Shown piece by piece: positions 1 through 8,467 of a stretch of DNA of 64,000 bases (positions are counted from its first letter, which is position 1; each line of letters opens with the position of its first letter). Under the pieces are notes generated by a model, which searched no databases, was not told where the DNA came from, and was given only the letters and a program-made list of their open reading frames with translations. Made by a program: the position numbers and the translations under genes. The DNA is taken from the NCBI GenBank assembly GCA_043753895.1, contig JAYUWK010000171.1, positions 62,001-126,000 of the forward strand. Direction: 5' to 3'. This DNA comes from WLMZ01 sp043753895. GTDB taxonomy: Bacteria; Actinomycetota; Acidimicrobiia; Acidimicrobiales; Ilumatobacteraceae.

Positions 1-186
1 CGCGATCGGCAGTCCGCCAATGTCGATCAGCGCACGGATCAAGCGGAGCCGACGCAGGTGATGGTCGTCATACGTCGCCTGATTGGCAGCCGTGGCCTGA
101 CCAGCCGGGAGCAGACCCTCGCGAAGGTAGTACTTGATTGATGGCACGGACACGTCGCTCTGGTTACTGAGCTCGGAGATTTTCAC
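1..186 (-). CDS. MerR-family transcriptional regulator, partial (C-terminus outside window)
   Basis: The visible 62 residues start at a GTG (186) and read VKISELSNQSDVSVPSIKYY, the N-terminal winged helix-turn-helix of MerR regulators (helix, turn, then SIKYYLREGLLP wing). The reading frame stays open to base 1, so the effector-binding half is missing. It is transcribed away from the DUF4188 gene at 297, and a symmetric site sits between the two, so it probably controls both. The ligand cannot be inferred. Confidence 0.85.
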   Translation of the reverse strand, partial: MKISELSNQSDVSVPSIKYYLREGLLPAGQATAANQATYDDHHLRRLRLIRALIDIGGLPIA

Positions 187-208
187 GATCGACCCCTTGA
201 CATCAACG

Positions 209-252
209 ATGGATAGTACAACTATCCATTCCAGATAGCTTCACTATCCATT
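209..252. promoter_or_regulatory. Candidate MerR operator between divergent genes
   Basis: A perfect 9-bp inverted repeat, ATGGATAGT-ACA-ACTATCCAT, lies at 209-229. The half ACTATCCATT occurs at 221-230 and again at 243-252, 22 bp apart (two helical turns). The position between the MerR start at 186 and the next gene at 297 fits an autoregulatory operator. Binding is inferred from symmetry and position only. Confidence 0.55.
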
Positions 253-296
253 ATGTCAACGGCCGACCGGTCGTGCAACATGAAAGACACCAACAC

Positions 297-776
297 ATGG
301 CTCGCAACACAGTTCAACCAGGTCGGTTTACCGGAAACATCGAGGGCGACTTCGTGGTCTTCGTCATCGGGATGCGCTTCAACAAGCTTTGGAAGGTACA
401 TCGGTGGTTCCCTGTCTTCACTGCGATGCCCCGAATGCTCAAGGAGTTGATGACTCATCCCGAGAAGGGGTACATGGGCGGCAGGCTGATGGTGGGCGGG
501 CGCACGATCACGATGGTGCAACACTGGCGCAGCTTCGATCAGCTAGAGGCGTTTGCGCGCAACCCTGACGAGACCCACTTTCCGGCATGGAGAGCATTCA
601 ACGCGTCGGTCGGCAGCAACGGCGACGTGGGTGTGTACCACGAGACCTACCGGGTGGCGGCGGGAGCATACGAATGCATCTACGCGAACATGCCCGTGAT
701 GGGACTCGCTGCCGCCGGCGAACACGTTGGCGTCGGCCGCGGGACGGAGCGAGCCCGCGAGCGCATTGGCGCCTGA
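297..776 (+). CDS. DUF4188 domain-containing protein
   Basis: This 159-residue protein has the hallmarks of DUF4188 as I know it: FVVFVIGMRFNKLWKVHRW near the N-terminus, AMPRMLKEL, a GRTITMVQHWRSFDQLEAFAR block, HFPAWRAFN and VGVYHETY. The family is often described as monooxygenase-like (dimeric ferredoxin-like barrel), but no reaction is established. The start at 297 is preferred over ATGs at 253 and 273 because family similarity begins just after it. It is divergent from the MerR gene and is the likely regulated target. Confidence 0.8.
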   Translation: MARNTVQPGRFTGNIEGDFVVFVIGMRFNKLWKVHRWFPVFTAMPRMLKELMTHPEKGYMGGRLMVGGRTITMVQHWRSFDQLEAFARNPDETHFPAWRAFNASVGSNGDVGVYHETYRVAAGAYECIYANMPVMGLAAAGEHVGVGRGTERARERIGA

Positions 777-814
777 CGAACAACACCCACCAGCACGACC
801 AACTGCGGGTTCGA

Positions 815-1246
815 TCAACCGCCGGCCAAGGGGATCACTCGTTCGCCGAATTCGCTGAGGCGATCGAGTCTCCCGGGGCCGGCGAAGAAGAAGGCGGGGA
901 TCATCACCCGACCCACTCCGATCTCACTCAGTTGCTCCGCCCCGGCAACAGGGTCGGCCATCTGGGCGCCGAACATCGCGTTGATCTCGATGCTGGCCGG
1001 ATCGCGCCCATGTACTTCAGCCGTGCGGCGGAGGTCGCCGATGAGCAGGCCGAGCCGCTCGGCGTTGCCCTCGCCGGGGAAGTAACCATCGGCGATCCGG
1101 ACAGCACGCCGAATCGTGGTGGGCAGGATCACGTGCTCGCCGCCCCACACCGATTCGAATCCAACCGACTCGGCACGACGACAGATCTCGAGTGCGTCTG
1201 CGCCCTCGATGCCGATACTGCTTGCAAACGCCAATCCGAATTTCAC
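815..1246 (-). CDS. Luciferase-like monooxygenase, internally deleted remnant
   Basis: Residues 1-43 (MKFGLAFASSIGIEGADALE through EHVILPT) match the first strand-helix units of F420/FMN-dependent luciferase-like TIM-barrel enzymes. The next residues, TIRRAVRIADGYFP followed by a helix and strand, match the C-terminal third of the same family. About 150 residues of the barrel, including most of the cofactor pocket, are missing at a junction near base 1117, yet the frame is open. At 143 residues against a usual 280-330, it is most likely non-functional. It lies downstream of the reductase gene on the same strand. Confidence 0.75.
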   Translation of the reverse strand: MKFGLAFASSIGIEGADALEICRRAESVGFESVWGGEHVILPTTIRRAVRIADGYFPGEGNAERLGLLIGDLRRTAEVHGRDPASIEINAMFGAQMADPVAGAEQLSEIGVGRVMIPAFFFAGPGRLDRLSEFGERVIPLAGG

Positions 1247-1294
1247 GTCGGTGTCCCTTCTTGGTTCGTCAGTCGGTTCGTCACACGACTCGTC

Positions 1295-2323
1295 TCACTT
1301 GTTGGTCTCGTCGTGAACGCGAAGCAGCAGCTTGCCGGTGTGGCCACCAGCGAGCAGCATGTGCAAGGCGGCAGGGAAGCGGTCGATGCCGCGCTCGACG
1401 TGTTCACGCATGCTCAGCCTGCCATCGAGCAACCATTCGGTCAGCGCCGCTTCGGCCTCCGCAAATCGGGAGTGAAAATGCGTGACGGCGAAGCCCTCCA
1501 TACGCGCGTGACGCTCGGCGAGCTTCAGGTAATTGCGTGGTCCCTGCACGTGATCCATCTGCTGATACTGCGAGATTGCTCCGCAGATGACGACACGCGA
1601 GCCCTCGACAATGTGTTCGAGTACTGCGTCGAGGATGTCGCCGCCGACGTTGTCGAACATCACGTTGACGCCGTTCGGCGCCAGTTCGCGAAGTCGCACA
1701 CCGACGTCTTCGTGCTTGTAGTCGATGCCGGCGTCGAAGCCGAGTTCGTCGACCAGGAATGCAATCTTGTCCGGTCCACCGGCGATCCCGATCACGGTGG
1801 CTGCCCCGGCGATGCGGGCGAGTTGTCCGGCCACCGAGCCCACCGCACCGGCGGCTCCCGAGACCACCACGGTGTCGCCCGGCTGCACCGCACCGACTGC
1901 GACGATTCCGAAGTAGGCAGTGAGGCCGGTGGTCATCCCGAGCGCACCGAGATACGTCGTTGGTGCCACATCAGCCACGTTGAGTTTGCGCAGCGCGTAT
2001 CCGGGGAGTCGGGCGATGGTTTGTGCTCCGAGTGGGCCGCCGACGTGATCGCCGGGCACCAGCCCATCGAAGGCACTCTCGAGCACCTGACCCACGCCGA
2101 GCGCCGTGATGGTGCCGCCGATACGAACCGACGAGTGGTAGCTGCCTTCGTCGAGCACGGTGCGGATGAACGCGTCGATCGAGAGCGTCCCGACCTGCAC
2201 GAGTACCTCGCCATCAGCCGGTCCGCCGACCGATTCCTCATCGATGCGGAAGTCCGAATCGGTCGGTGTGCCAACCGGCCGCGACGCGAGCACGACCTTT
2301 CGGTTGGTCGGTCGTACCGACAT
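1295..2323 (-). CDS. NADP-dependent zinc-independent MDR oxidoreductase (2-alkenal/quinone reductase type)
   Basis: This is a 342-residue medium-chain reductase: GroES-like N-terminal half, then VSGAAGAVGSVAGQLA as the nucleotide-binding loop and a DNVGGDILD motif typical of CurA/prostaglandin-reductase-like enzymes that reduce alpha,beta-unsaturated ketones or aldehydes with NADPH. The C-terminal AGGHTGKLLLRV is also typical. No structural-zinc cysteine cluster is seen. The ATG at 2323 overlaps the SDR stop codon by one base (TGATG), indicating translational coupling. The ATG at 2365 is possible but would overlap the SDR more. Confidence 0.88.
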   Translation of the reverse strand: MSVRPTNRKVVLASRPVGTPTDSDFRIDEESVGGPADGEVLVQVGTLSIDAFIRTVLDEGSYHSSVRIGGTITALGVGQVLESAFDGLVPGDHVGGPLGAQTIARLPGYALRKLNVADVAPTTYLGALGMTTGLTAYFGIVAVGAVQPGDTVVVSGAAGAVGSVAGQLARIAGAATVIGIAGGPDKIAFLVDELGFDAGIDYKHEDVGVRLRELAPNGVNVMFDNVGGDILDAVLEHIVEGSRVVICGAISQYQQMDHVQGPRNYLKLAERHARMEGFAVTHFHSRFAEAEAALTEWLLDGRLSMREHVERGIDRFPAALHMLLAGGHTGKLLLRVHDETNK

Positions 2324-3081
2324 CACATCCCGCCGTCCACGGACAGAATCTGACCCGTGACCCAACTGCTGGCCGGCGAGACGAAATACAACACGGCAGC
2401 GCCGAGATCACTCGGTGTACCGAGCCGACGCATCGGCAGACGCAGACGGCGTTCGAGCATCGGCAGGTCATCGTCGCCGAGGCGGAGCGCCGTCATCATG
2501 ATCTCGGTCGGCACGGCCCCCGGCATGATGCAGTTCACGCGGATGCGCGGACCGAGCTCTTTTGCATACGTCTGCGTGAGCGAGTTCACCGCGGCTTTGG
2601 CCGCGGCGTAGTGGCCGCTTCCCGGGATAGGAGAGACGGCGGCTCGCGACGAGATGTTCACGACGCGCCCGCCATCAAGCATGTGTCGCGCGGCTGTGTT
2701 CGTGCACACCCAGATGGCGGTGAGATTAAGACGCATGGTCGCATCCCATTCGGCAGGGTCGAGATCCGTCAACGGTGCCTGCACGGGCGATCCACCGGCG
2801 TTGTTGACCCAGATGTCGAGCGACCCGAACTCGCGAACCGCAGCCAGGGCCAACGCCTCGACGGCAGCGTTGTCGGTGACGTCGGTCTGCACTGCGATGG
2901 CACGCCCGCCCCGCTCACGAATGCCCTGCGCGACGCGCTCGACCTCGTCGCCTCGACGCGCCGCGCACACGACGGCAGCGCCCGCATCGCCAAGCGTGGT
3001 CGCGATGCCCTCACCAATGCCGCGGCCGGCTCCGGTGACAACGGCGACGTCATTCGACAGATCGAACAGGGTCGTGCTCAT
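2323..3081 (-). CDS. SDR-family NAD(P)-dependent oxidoreductase
   Basis: This 252-residue classical short-chain dehydrogenase has TGAGRGIGEG for cofactor binding, WVNNAGG, a catalytic Ser in VNISSRAA, YAAAK as the catalytic Tyr-Lys pair and a PGAVPTE motif. It heads a two-gene operon with the reductase at 2323. A symmetric TetR-type operator lies 45 bp upstream of its start, facing the divergent TetR gene. The substrate is unknown; neighbours suggest lipid or terpenoid oxidation. Confidence 0.92.
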   Translation of the reverse strand: MSTTLFDLSNDVAVVTGAGRGIGEGIATTLGDAGAAVVCAARRGDEVERVAQGIRERGGRAIAVQTDVTDNAAVEALALAAVREFGSLDIWVNNAGGSPVQAPLTDLDPAEWDATMRLNLTAIWVCTNTAARHMLDGGRVVNISSRAAVSPIPGSGHYAAAKAAVNSLTQTYAKELGPRIRVNCIMPGAVPTEIMMTALRLGDDDLPMLERRLRLPMRRLGTPSDLGAAVLYFVSPASSWVTGQILSVDGGM

Positions 3082-3114
3082 GATGTGGTCGTCCTTAGTT
3101 CTCTGGGTTGGGCA

Positions 3115-3143
3115 TTGACCGATGAACTTACTCTAGGTAAGTA
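3115..3143 (+). promoter_or_regulatory. TetR promoter with embedded operator (operator at 3126-3142)
   Basis: ACTTAC-TCTAG-GTAAGT at 3126-3142 is a perfect 6-bp inverted repeat with a 5-bp spacer. A -35-like TTGACC (3115-3120) and a -10-like TAAGTA (3138-3143), 17 bp apart, bracket it on the TetR-coding strand, so a bound repressor would block RNA polymerase. The site is also upstream of the divergent SDR gene. A related site lies at 4968-4984. Confidence 0.6.
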
Positions 3144-3212
3144 TTACCCCATGTCCACGGGTGAGCAAGCGCTGAACAGTCTCGACCCGCCTCGGGTAGA
3201 GCCGCGAGTCCT

Positions 3213-3818
3213 ATGAAGGTCACGTCACGCCGGCGGCCGGGTCGGCCTCCCGGTGGCCAGCACGTCGTGAACCGTGACTTCGTGCTCGACGCTGCCGAGC
3301 GGGCCATCCGCCGCGATGGCCCAACGGTGTCACTCGAAGCAATCGCCATCGAGGCGGGGGTCACCAAGCCGGTTGTCTACGCACGAGTCGGCGGCCGCAC
3401 CGAGGTCGCCAATGCGCTCTCGGAACGACTCGCCGACCGCATCATGAACGCAGTCTTCGCCGTTATCGAGGGCAAGCCGATCGGGCGCCCCACGCTCGTG
3501 TCATTCCTGATCGCAAACCTCGAGGTCGTCGCCGAACACCGCGAGCTGTTCCTGTACGTCACCGGCGGCACGTCCGACGACACGCCCGAGCGAACCCTGC
3601 ACCTTGCTCGCCATTCCGCTATGCCGCTCGCCGATGTGCTCACGTCGTGGCGCACGACGAGCGGACTCGATCCCGCCGTTGCGATCCCGTGGGCGTTCGG
3701 CGTGATCGGCATGCTGCACCTGGTCTCGCTGTGGTGGATCAACGAGTCCGACCGGCCGGCGCCGGAGTTGGCCGAGCAACTCGCCGAGCTGCTCTGGAGC
3801 GGATTGGCCACAGCATGA
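3213..3818 (+). CDS. TetR/AcrR-family transcriptional regulator
   Basis: The protein has 201 residues. A basic Pro/Arg tail precedes the helix-turn-helix SLEAIAIEAGVTKPVVYARV, typical of TetR N-termini; the C-terminal two thirds form the helical ligand-binding half. The stop codon overlaps the start of the downstream phosphotransferase (ATGA), so the two are co-translated. It is divergent from the SDR operon, and matching operators at 3126 and 4968 suggest that it controls both flanks. Confidence 0.92.
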   Translation: MKVTSRRRPGRPPGGQHVVNRDFVLDAAERAIRRDGPTVSLEAIAIEAGVTKPVVYARVGGRTEVANALSERLADRIMNAVFAVIEGKPIGRPTLVSFLIANLEVVAEHRELFLYVTGGTSDDTPERTLHLARHSAMPLADVLTSWRTTSGLDPAVAIPWAFGVIGMLHLVSLWWINESDRPAPELAEQLAELLWSGLATA

Positions 3819-4927
3819 ACAACAGCATGAACGACTCCAGCAACACGAGCGGCAACGACGCATCTGCTCCACCCACTACGCCGCGAACGCTAGACGACAT
3901 CAGCGTGGAGTGGATGCGCGCTGTCCTCGACCGCACCATCGATTCCATCGACGTGCAACCGATTGCGGCTGGCGAGGGATTCATGGGCCAACTGTTCCGC
4001 GTCACCCTGCACGCATCTGATCCCCACGTGCCACGAACGGTCATCGTCAAGTTGCCTACCGCCGATCCAGGCGGCCAATTCATCGGCCAGATGATGCGCG
4101 TCTGGGAGCGCGAGCACTGCTTCTATCGAGACGTCGCGCCGCATCTCAACATCCGCACGCCGAAGGCATTCGTCAATATCGCCGACCCGCCGTGTCTGGT
4201 GCTCGAAGATCTTGCCCCCGCGGTTCCCGGTGACCACGTCGTCGGCGCAACCCTCGATCAGGCCGAGCGGGCCATCGACGTACTCGCCCGCCATCACGCA
4301 GCATGGTTCGAGCACCCGATGCTCGCCACGCTCGAGTGGATGCCCGGTCTCGATGACCCGTCGGTGCTGTCGTTGGCACCCACGTTTGCCATTGGTTGGC
4401 CGATGTTCCTCGAGCGGTTCGGCAACGAGTTGCCACCACGGTGCCTTCGATGGTGCGAGCGCTTTGTCGAGAACATCCCCGAATGGATCGCCTCGCACTT
4501 CGACGATCCGGTCACCATCACCCATGGCGACTTCCGCCTCGACAACCTCTTCTTCAGCAACGATGGTTCCGTCGCGGTCATCGATTGGCAACTCAGTATG
4601 CGTGGGCCTGGTCAGGCAGACCTCGTGTACTTCTGCGCCAACAACCTCACGACCCCAATGCGTCGGGCCCACGAGGACGCGCTCATCGAGCGATACGTGA
4701 ACGGCCTCCACTCGCAAGGTGTGCCGCTCGATGCCGTCACCGTCGCCGGAGTTCGCAGCGGCTATCTCGAAGGGTTGCTCTTCTATGCCGTCTCGTTCGG
4801 GGCCAGCCTGCTCACCATTAATCCTGCCAACGAGCGAGGCGTGGCGCTGTTCGACGCGCTGGTGCGACGTACGTTCATCGCAGTCGACGATCTCGACGTC
4901 GGCACCGTGATGGGACTGTCCGACTGA
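3815..4927 (+). CDS. Aminoglycoside phosphotransferase (APH)/ecdysteroid-kinase-like small-molecule kinase
   Basis: This 370-residue protein kinase-like fold contains VIVKLP (ATP-binding Lys), LVLEDL (hinge), the Brenner motif HGDFRLDNLFF with catalytic Asp and Asn, and VIDWQ (metal-binding Asp). Family members phosphorylate small hydroxylated compounds. The ATG at 3815 overlaps the TetR stop; the longer upstream frame only overlies the TetR gene. Neighbouring SDR and carotenoid-oxygenase genes suggest a role in isoprenoid or lipid metabolism, which is inference. Confidence 0.88.
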   Translation: MNNSMNDSSNTSGNDASAPPTTPRTLDDISVEWMRAVLDRTIDSIDVQPIAAGEGFMGQLFRVTLHASDPHVPRTVIVKLPTADPGGQFIGQMMRVWEREHCFYRDVAPHLNIRTPKAFVNIADPPCLVLEDLAPAVPGDHVVGATLDQAERAIDVLARHHAAWFEHPMLATLEWMPGLDDPSVLSLAPTFAIGWPMFLERFGNELPPRCLRWCERFVENIPEWIASHFDDPVTITHGDFRLDNLFFSNDGSVAVIDWQLSMRGPGQADLVYFCANNLTTPMRRAHEDALIERYVNGLHSQGVPLDAVTVAGVRSGYLEGLLFYAVSFGASLLTINPANERGVALFDALVRRTFIAVDDLDVGTVMGLSD

Positions 4928-4957
4928 TTCCTGAAATACGGACGACGAAACGCTTGG

Positions 4958-4985
4958 CTGACAAACAACTTACCGGGGGTAGATT
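4958..4985 (+). promoter_or_regulatory. Promoter with second TetR-like operator
   Basis: CTGACA (4958-4963) and TAGATT (4980-4985), 16 bp apart, make a plausible -35/-10 pair. Between and over them lies ACTTACCGGGGGTAGAT (4968-4984), which shares ACTTAC-N4-GGTA with the symmetric site at 3126-3142. If this is the promoter, translation of the next gene starts at GTG 4999 or 5014, not at the upstream TTG 4954. Confidence 0.5.
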
Positions 4986-4998
4986 TATCGCTTCGGGA

Positions 4999-5505
4999 GT
5001 GTTACTGTCCGGTGTGGCCGGTGACTACGAAGACCTCTCGGAGTGCGCGCTCTCGGCGGAGCTCGAGCACAAGCTGGTGAACACCCAGCGCGAATGCGTC
5101 TTCATGTGGACCAATGCGTCGAACGAGGCATTCGGGGTTGTGATGTCGTATCTCCCCAAAGATGGCAAGCTCTGGCTCACGGCCGCCGAGCGGCGCAAAC
5201 GCATCTCCGCGATCCGTCGCTTCCCCCGCGCTTCGGTGTGCATCAACAGTTCGGGCTCGCGCATGGGCGGCGGTAAAACCGTCACCTATAAGGGCACGTG
5301 TGTCGTGCACAACGACCGTGAGACCAAACACTGGTTCTATCCCGAGTTCGCCCACTATCTGCGGCCCGACGACACCCACGCCGCGCAGGTCTTTCAGGAC
5401 TTTCTCGATTCGCCACATCGCGTGGTGATCGAGTTTGTTCCCGATTACACACTCAGCTTCGACGCCACGCTCATGTGGGCACGCTCACCCGACGTCGTCT
5501 CCTGA
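4999..5505 (+). CDS. Pyridoxamine 5'-phosphate oxidase-family (FMN/F420 split-barrel) protein
   Basis: The roughly 168-residue protein has the split-barrel pattern of PPOX-like proteins: an N-terminal helix (LSAELEHKLVNT), CVFMWTN, WLTAAERRKRISAIRRFPRA and the strand KTVTYKGTCVVHND. The family binds FMN, F420 or haem. The start is uncertain: a TTG at 4954 is in frame, but a promoter-operator overlaps it, so GTG 4999 (or 5014) with almost no leader is preferred. It lies between the TetR pair and the carotenoid oxygenase. Confidence 0.8.
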   Translation: MLLSGVAGDYEDLSECALSAELEHKLVNTQRECVFMWTNASNEAFGVVMSYLPKDGKLWLTAAERRKRISAIRRFPRASVCINSSGSRMGGGKTVTYKGTCVVHNDRETKHWFYPEFAHYLRPDDTHAAQVFQDFLDSPHRVVIEFVPDYTLSFDATLMWARSPDVVS

Positions 5506-5593
5506 ATCGACATGCCAAACCAGACCGCAACCCAACCCAACCCGCACTACCCAGCCTGAACCAACCCACACCCTGAAATACCGAGGAGAAATC

Positions 5594-6946
5594 ATGTCCA
5601 CCACCGAAGACCTCCCTCTGCACCTGCGTGGCAACGGCGCGCCGGTGTTCGAGGAGCGGACCCTCACCGATCTACACATCGTCGGTACCATCCCTGGCGA
5701 ACTCGACGGTCGCTATCTCCGCAACGGCGCCAACCCGATCACGGGAATAAGCGAACACCCATTCATCGGTGACGGTATGGTGCACGGCATCCGCCTGCGC
5801 GGTGGTCAGGCCGAGTGGTACCGCAACCGCTATGTGCAGACACCATTCATGAGCGACCCGGACCGCGTCATCATCGACGCGCGCGCGAGCCTCACCGACA
5901 TGGCCCAGTCGAAGGCGAACACCAACGTCATCGGCCACGCCGGCATGATCCTCGCTCTCGAAGAGGGTCACTTCCCGTATCTGCTCGACGGCAACCTCGA
6001 AACGGTCGGACCGACCAGCTTCGACGGAGTCCTCACCGGGCCGTTCACGGCCCACCCGAAGATCTGCGCGGCCACCGGTGAGCTCATCGCGTTCGGTTAC
6101 AGCATGTTGGAGCCCTACCTCACCTACCTACGCGTGTCCGCCGACGGCAAGCTCGTCCAGAAGGAGAACATCACCGTGGGCGGGCCCACGATGATGCACG
6201 ACTTCAACATTACCCGCAACCACGTGATCTTCATGGACCTTCCCGCTGTGTTCGACATCGAGATGGCGATTCGCGGCGAGATGCCAATTCGTTGGGGAGA
6301 CGACTACCCGTCGCGGCTCGGCGTGATGCCACGTGATGGCAACGACTCCACCGTCACCTGGTACGACATCAACCCGTGTTACGTGTTCCACCCGATGAAC
6401 GCGTACGAGGACGGCACCAACATCGTGCTCGACGTCGCCCGACTCGATCACATCTGGCGTGACGGACCGATGGACTTCCCGCCGCCCACGTTGTACCGCT
6501 GGACCATCGACACCGTCACCGGCCGCGTCGCCGAGGAGCAGATCGATGACACCCCCGCCGAATTCCCACGCGTCGCCGATTCGGTGGTCGGCCAGAAGCA
6601 TCGCTACGGCTATTCGTTGGGTATCCCCGACACCGACGCATTCGAGAACCCATCGCTCGGATCAGGCGTCATCCTCAAATACGACCGCATCAGTGGGCAG
6701 CGCACATCGGTCAACATCGGCAAAGGGCGTATGCCCGGCGAGTCGGTCTTCGTGCCTGCTGCGAGTAGTACGGCCGAAGACGACGGCTACTTGATGACGT
6801 TCGTCTACGACGCGGCGTCGGACTCCAGTGAGTTCATCATCCTCGATGCCGCGACGATGAGCCCCGAACCCATCGCTACTGTGCACTTGCCGCGCATCCC
6901 ATTTGGGTTCCACGGCAACTGGGTTCCAGCAGCGGTCGTGGGCTGA
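5594..6946 (+). CDS. Carotenoid cleavage oxygenase (RPE65/lignostilbene dioxygenase family)
   Basis: This 450-residue, seven-bladed propeller, non-haem iron oxygenase cleaves double bonds of carotenoids, apocarotenoids or stilbenes. The four iron-binding histidines are visible in their family contexts: H154 (TAHPK), H202 (MMHDF), H266 (VFHPMN) and H440 (GFHGNWVP). YLRNGANP and GDGMVHG near the N-terminus are also diagnostic. A GAGGAGA ribosome-binding site precedes the ATG at 5594. It is likely co-regulated with the upstream split-barrel gene. Confidence 0.93.
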   Translation: MSTTEDLPLHLRGNGAPVFEERTLTDLHIVGTIPGELDGRYLRNGANPITGISEHPFIGDGMVHGIRLRGGQAEWYRNRYVQTPFMSDPDRVIIDARASLTDMAQSKANTNVIGHAGMILALEEGHFPYLLDGNLETVGPTSFDGVLTGPFTAHPKICAATGELIAFGYSMLEPYLTYLRVSADGKLVQKENITVGGPTMMHDFNITRNHVIFMDLPAVFDIEMAIRGEMPIRWGDDYPSRLGVMPRDGNDSTVTWYDINPCYVFHPMNAYEDGTNIVLDVARLDHIWRDGPMDFPPPTLYRWTIDTVTGRVAEEQIDDTPAEFPRVADSVVGQKHRYGYSLGIPDTDAFENPSLGSGVILKYDRISGQRTSVNIGKGRMPGESVFVPAASSTAEDDGYLMTFVYDAASDSSEFIILDAATMSPEPIATVHLPRIPFGFHGNWVPAAVVG

Positions 6947-7086
6947 GTACAACGAAAGGTACGGTGACCTATCGGTCCTTGGGGGGCCAACAGGTGGAAT
7001 CACACGTTGACAAGGCAATAGGGAGAATGCGAAGTAAGCACACCAACGCCGGCCGCGCCGACGTTCGACACCTTGGGGGAATCACC

Positions 7087-8439
7087 ATGACCAGAGCATC
7101 TACTCGACACGGTACGCGGCGATCACGTGCGCTCACTGTGTGCGCCGGTCTGACAGCGTTCGCGCTGCTCGCCGGCGCTTGCAGCAGCGACAAGGCTGCA
7201 TCGCCCGGCACCAGTCCCGCCGCCACCACACCGGCCACCAGCGGCGCCAGCACAGCTGGCACGACGGTTGATACGGCACCAACGAGTACGCCAAACAACA
7301 CGCTCGGGCCTGCCAAAGGCAAGGAGATGCTCGTCGGACTCGTCAACACCGAAGGCACTCCGGGTCTCGACTTCCCCGACATTCGCGTCGACATTGCGGC
7401 AGCGGTCGAATACCTCAACCAGAACGGCGGTTTCGGCGGTCGCAAGATCACCATCGCCAACTGCACGGCGAAGGGCAACCCCGAGTCGTCACAGGCTTGT
7501 GCCCAAGAGCTCGTTGGCAAGAAGGTCGAGCTGGTTATGGTCGGCCTCGATCTGTTCGTGGACTATCCCACGTTCACGGCTGCGAAGATCCCTGTCATCG
7601 GCATGCTGCCGATCCTCGCCGGCGACTCGAACGCAAACGCGCTGTTCCTCACCGGGGGTACCGCAACGGTGATGTCAGCAATCGCTGTGGTCGCGCGTGA
7701 CAAGTACAAGGCCACCTCGGTTGGCATCGTCAGCAGCAACAACGTCGGCGCATCCGCAAACGCGGCGGCATTGAAAGCATCGCTCGACAAGGCCGGCATC
7801 GCATCAAAGCTCGTCTCGGGCGGCGACAACGAAACCGACGCCGGCTATCAGGGTCTGATGCGTGAGGCCGCTGCAGACAAGCCCACCGTTCTGGTCTCGC
7901 TGTACTCCGATGCAGGTTGCATCGGCACCATGCGCGGCAGGGCGGCACTCGGCATCACCATCCCGGTCATGACCACCGGTATCTGTGCGAGCGCCGATGT
8001 CATCAAAGAGGTCGGCGACGACGCGGTCGGTTGGTCGTTCGTCGGCGTACAGACAGCAACGCCCGGACCCAATCTGACGCGGCTACAGAATATCCTCGCT
8101 CCCGTGCAGAGCCCGCCGATCGTTCCGGCATCGGATCTCGATCCGAACAGCCTCAGCCTGGGTGGTATCGGCTACCTGATGATCATGTCGCTCGCGAAGT
8201 ATTCCAACGACGTGGCCGCCAAGGGCACCGAGGTCACTGGACAATCGATCTACGACTACCTCAAGACAGCAAAGGGCCTCACCCTCGCCGGAGGCGCGCT
8301 GCCTGTCGAATGCGGCATCCTCGCCACCTACTCGTCGATCTGCTCGTTCCAGTTCCCCTTCGCCGAATACCTCAAGGGTGAAGGAGTCAAGACGGTGGCA
8401 GGTCTCGAGGCTGTCGACAGCCGGCCGTTGCTGCCGTGA
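7087..8439 (+). CDS. ABC transporter substrate-binding lipoprotein (branched-chain amino acid type)
   Basis: This 450-residue protein has a twin-Arg-containing signal peptide ending in the lipobox LLAGAC, a Ser/Thr/Ala/Pro-rich linker and then a periplasmic-binding type 1 fold (EMLVGLVNTEG, AAAVEYLNQNGGFGGRKI). It should be membrane-anchored through Cys and deliver a small organic ligand to the permease encoded next. ATG 7087 follows a GGGGGA ribosome-binding site; the in-frame extension upstream lacks a signal peptide. The ligand is unknown; neighbours suggest a lipid-derived acid. Confidence 0.9.
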   Translation: MTRASTRHGTRRSRALTVCAGLTAFALLAGACSSDKAASPGTSPAATTPATSGASTAGTTVDTAPTSTPNNTLGPAKGKEMLVGLVNTEGTPGLDFPDIRVDIAAAVEYLNQNGGFGGRKITIANCTAKGNPESSQACAQELVGKKVELVMVGLDLFVDYPTFTAAKIPVIGMLPILAGDSNANALFLTGGTATVMSAIAVVARDKYKATSVGIVSSNNVGASANAAALKASLDKAGIASKLVSGGDNETDAGYQGLMREAAADKPTVLVSLYSDAGCIGTMRGRAALGITIPVMTTGICASADVIKEVGDDAVGWSFVGVQTATPGPNLTRLQNILAPVQSPPIVPASDLDPNSLSLGGIGYLMIMSLAKYSNDVAAKGTEVTGQSIYDYLKTAKGLTLAGGALPVECGILATYSSICSFQFPFAEYLKGEGVKTVAGLEAVDSRPLLP

Positions 8440-8467
8440 CATTCAATCGGATGTGGCGCTCACCTCG

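Noticed and set aside
587..2353. 588-codon plus-strand open frame opposite the reductase and luciferase-like genes
   Set aside because: It is antisense to clear family members and has no recognisable motif; long antisense frames are expected in high-GC DNA.
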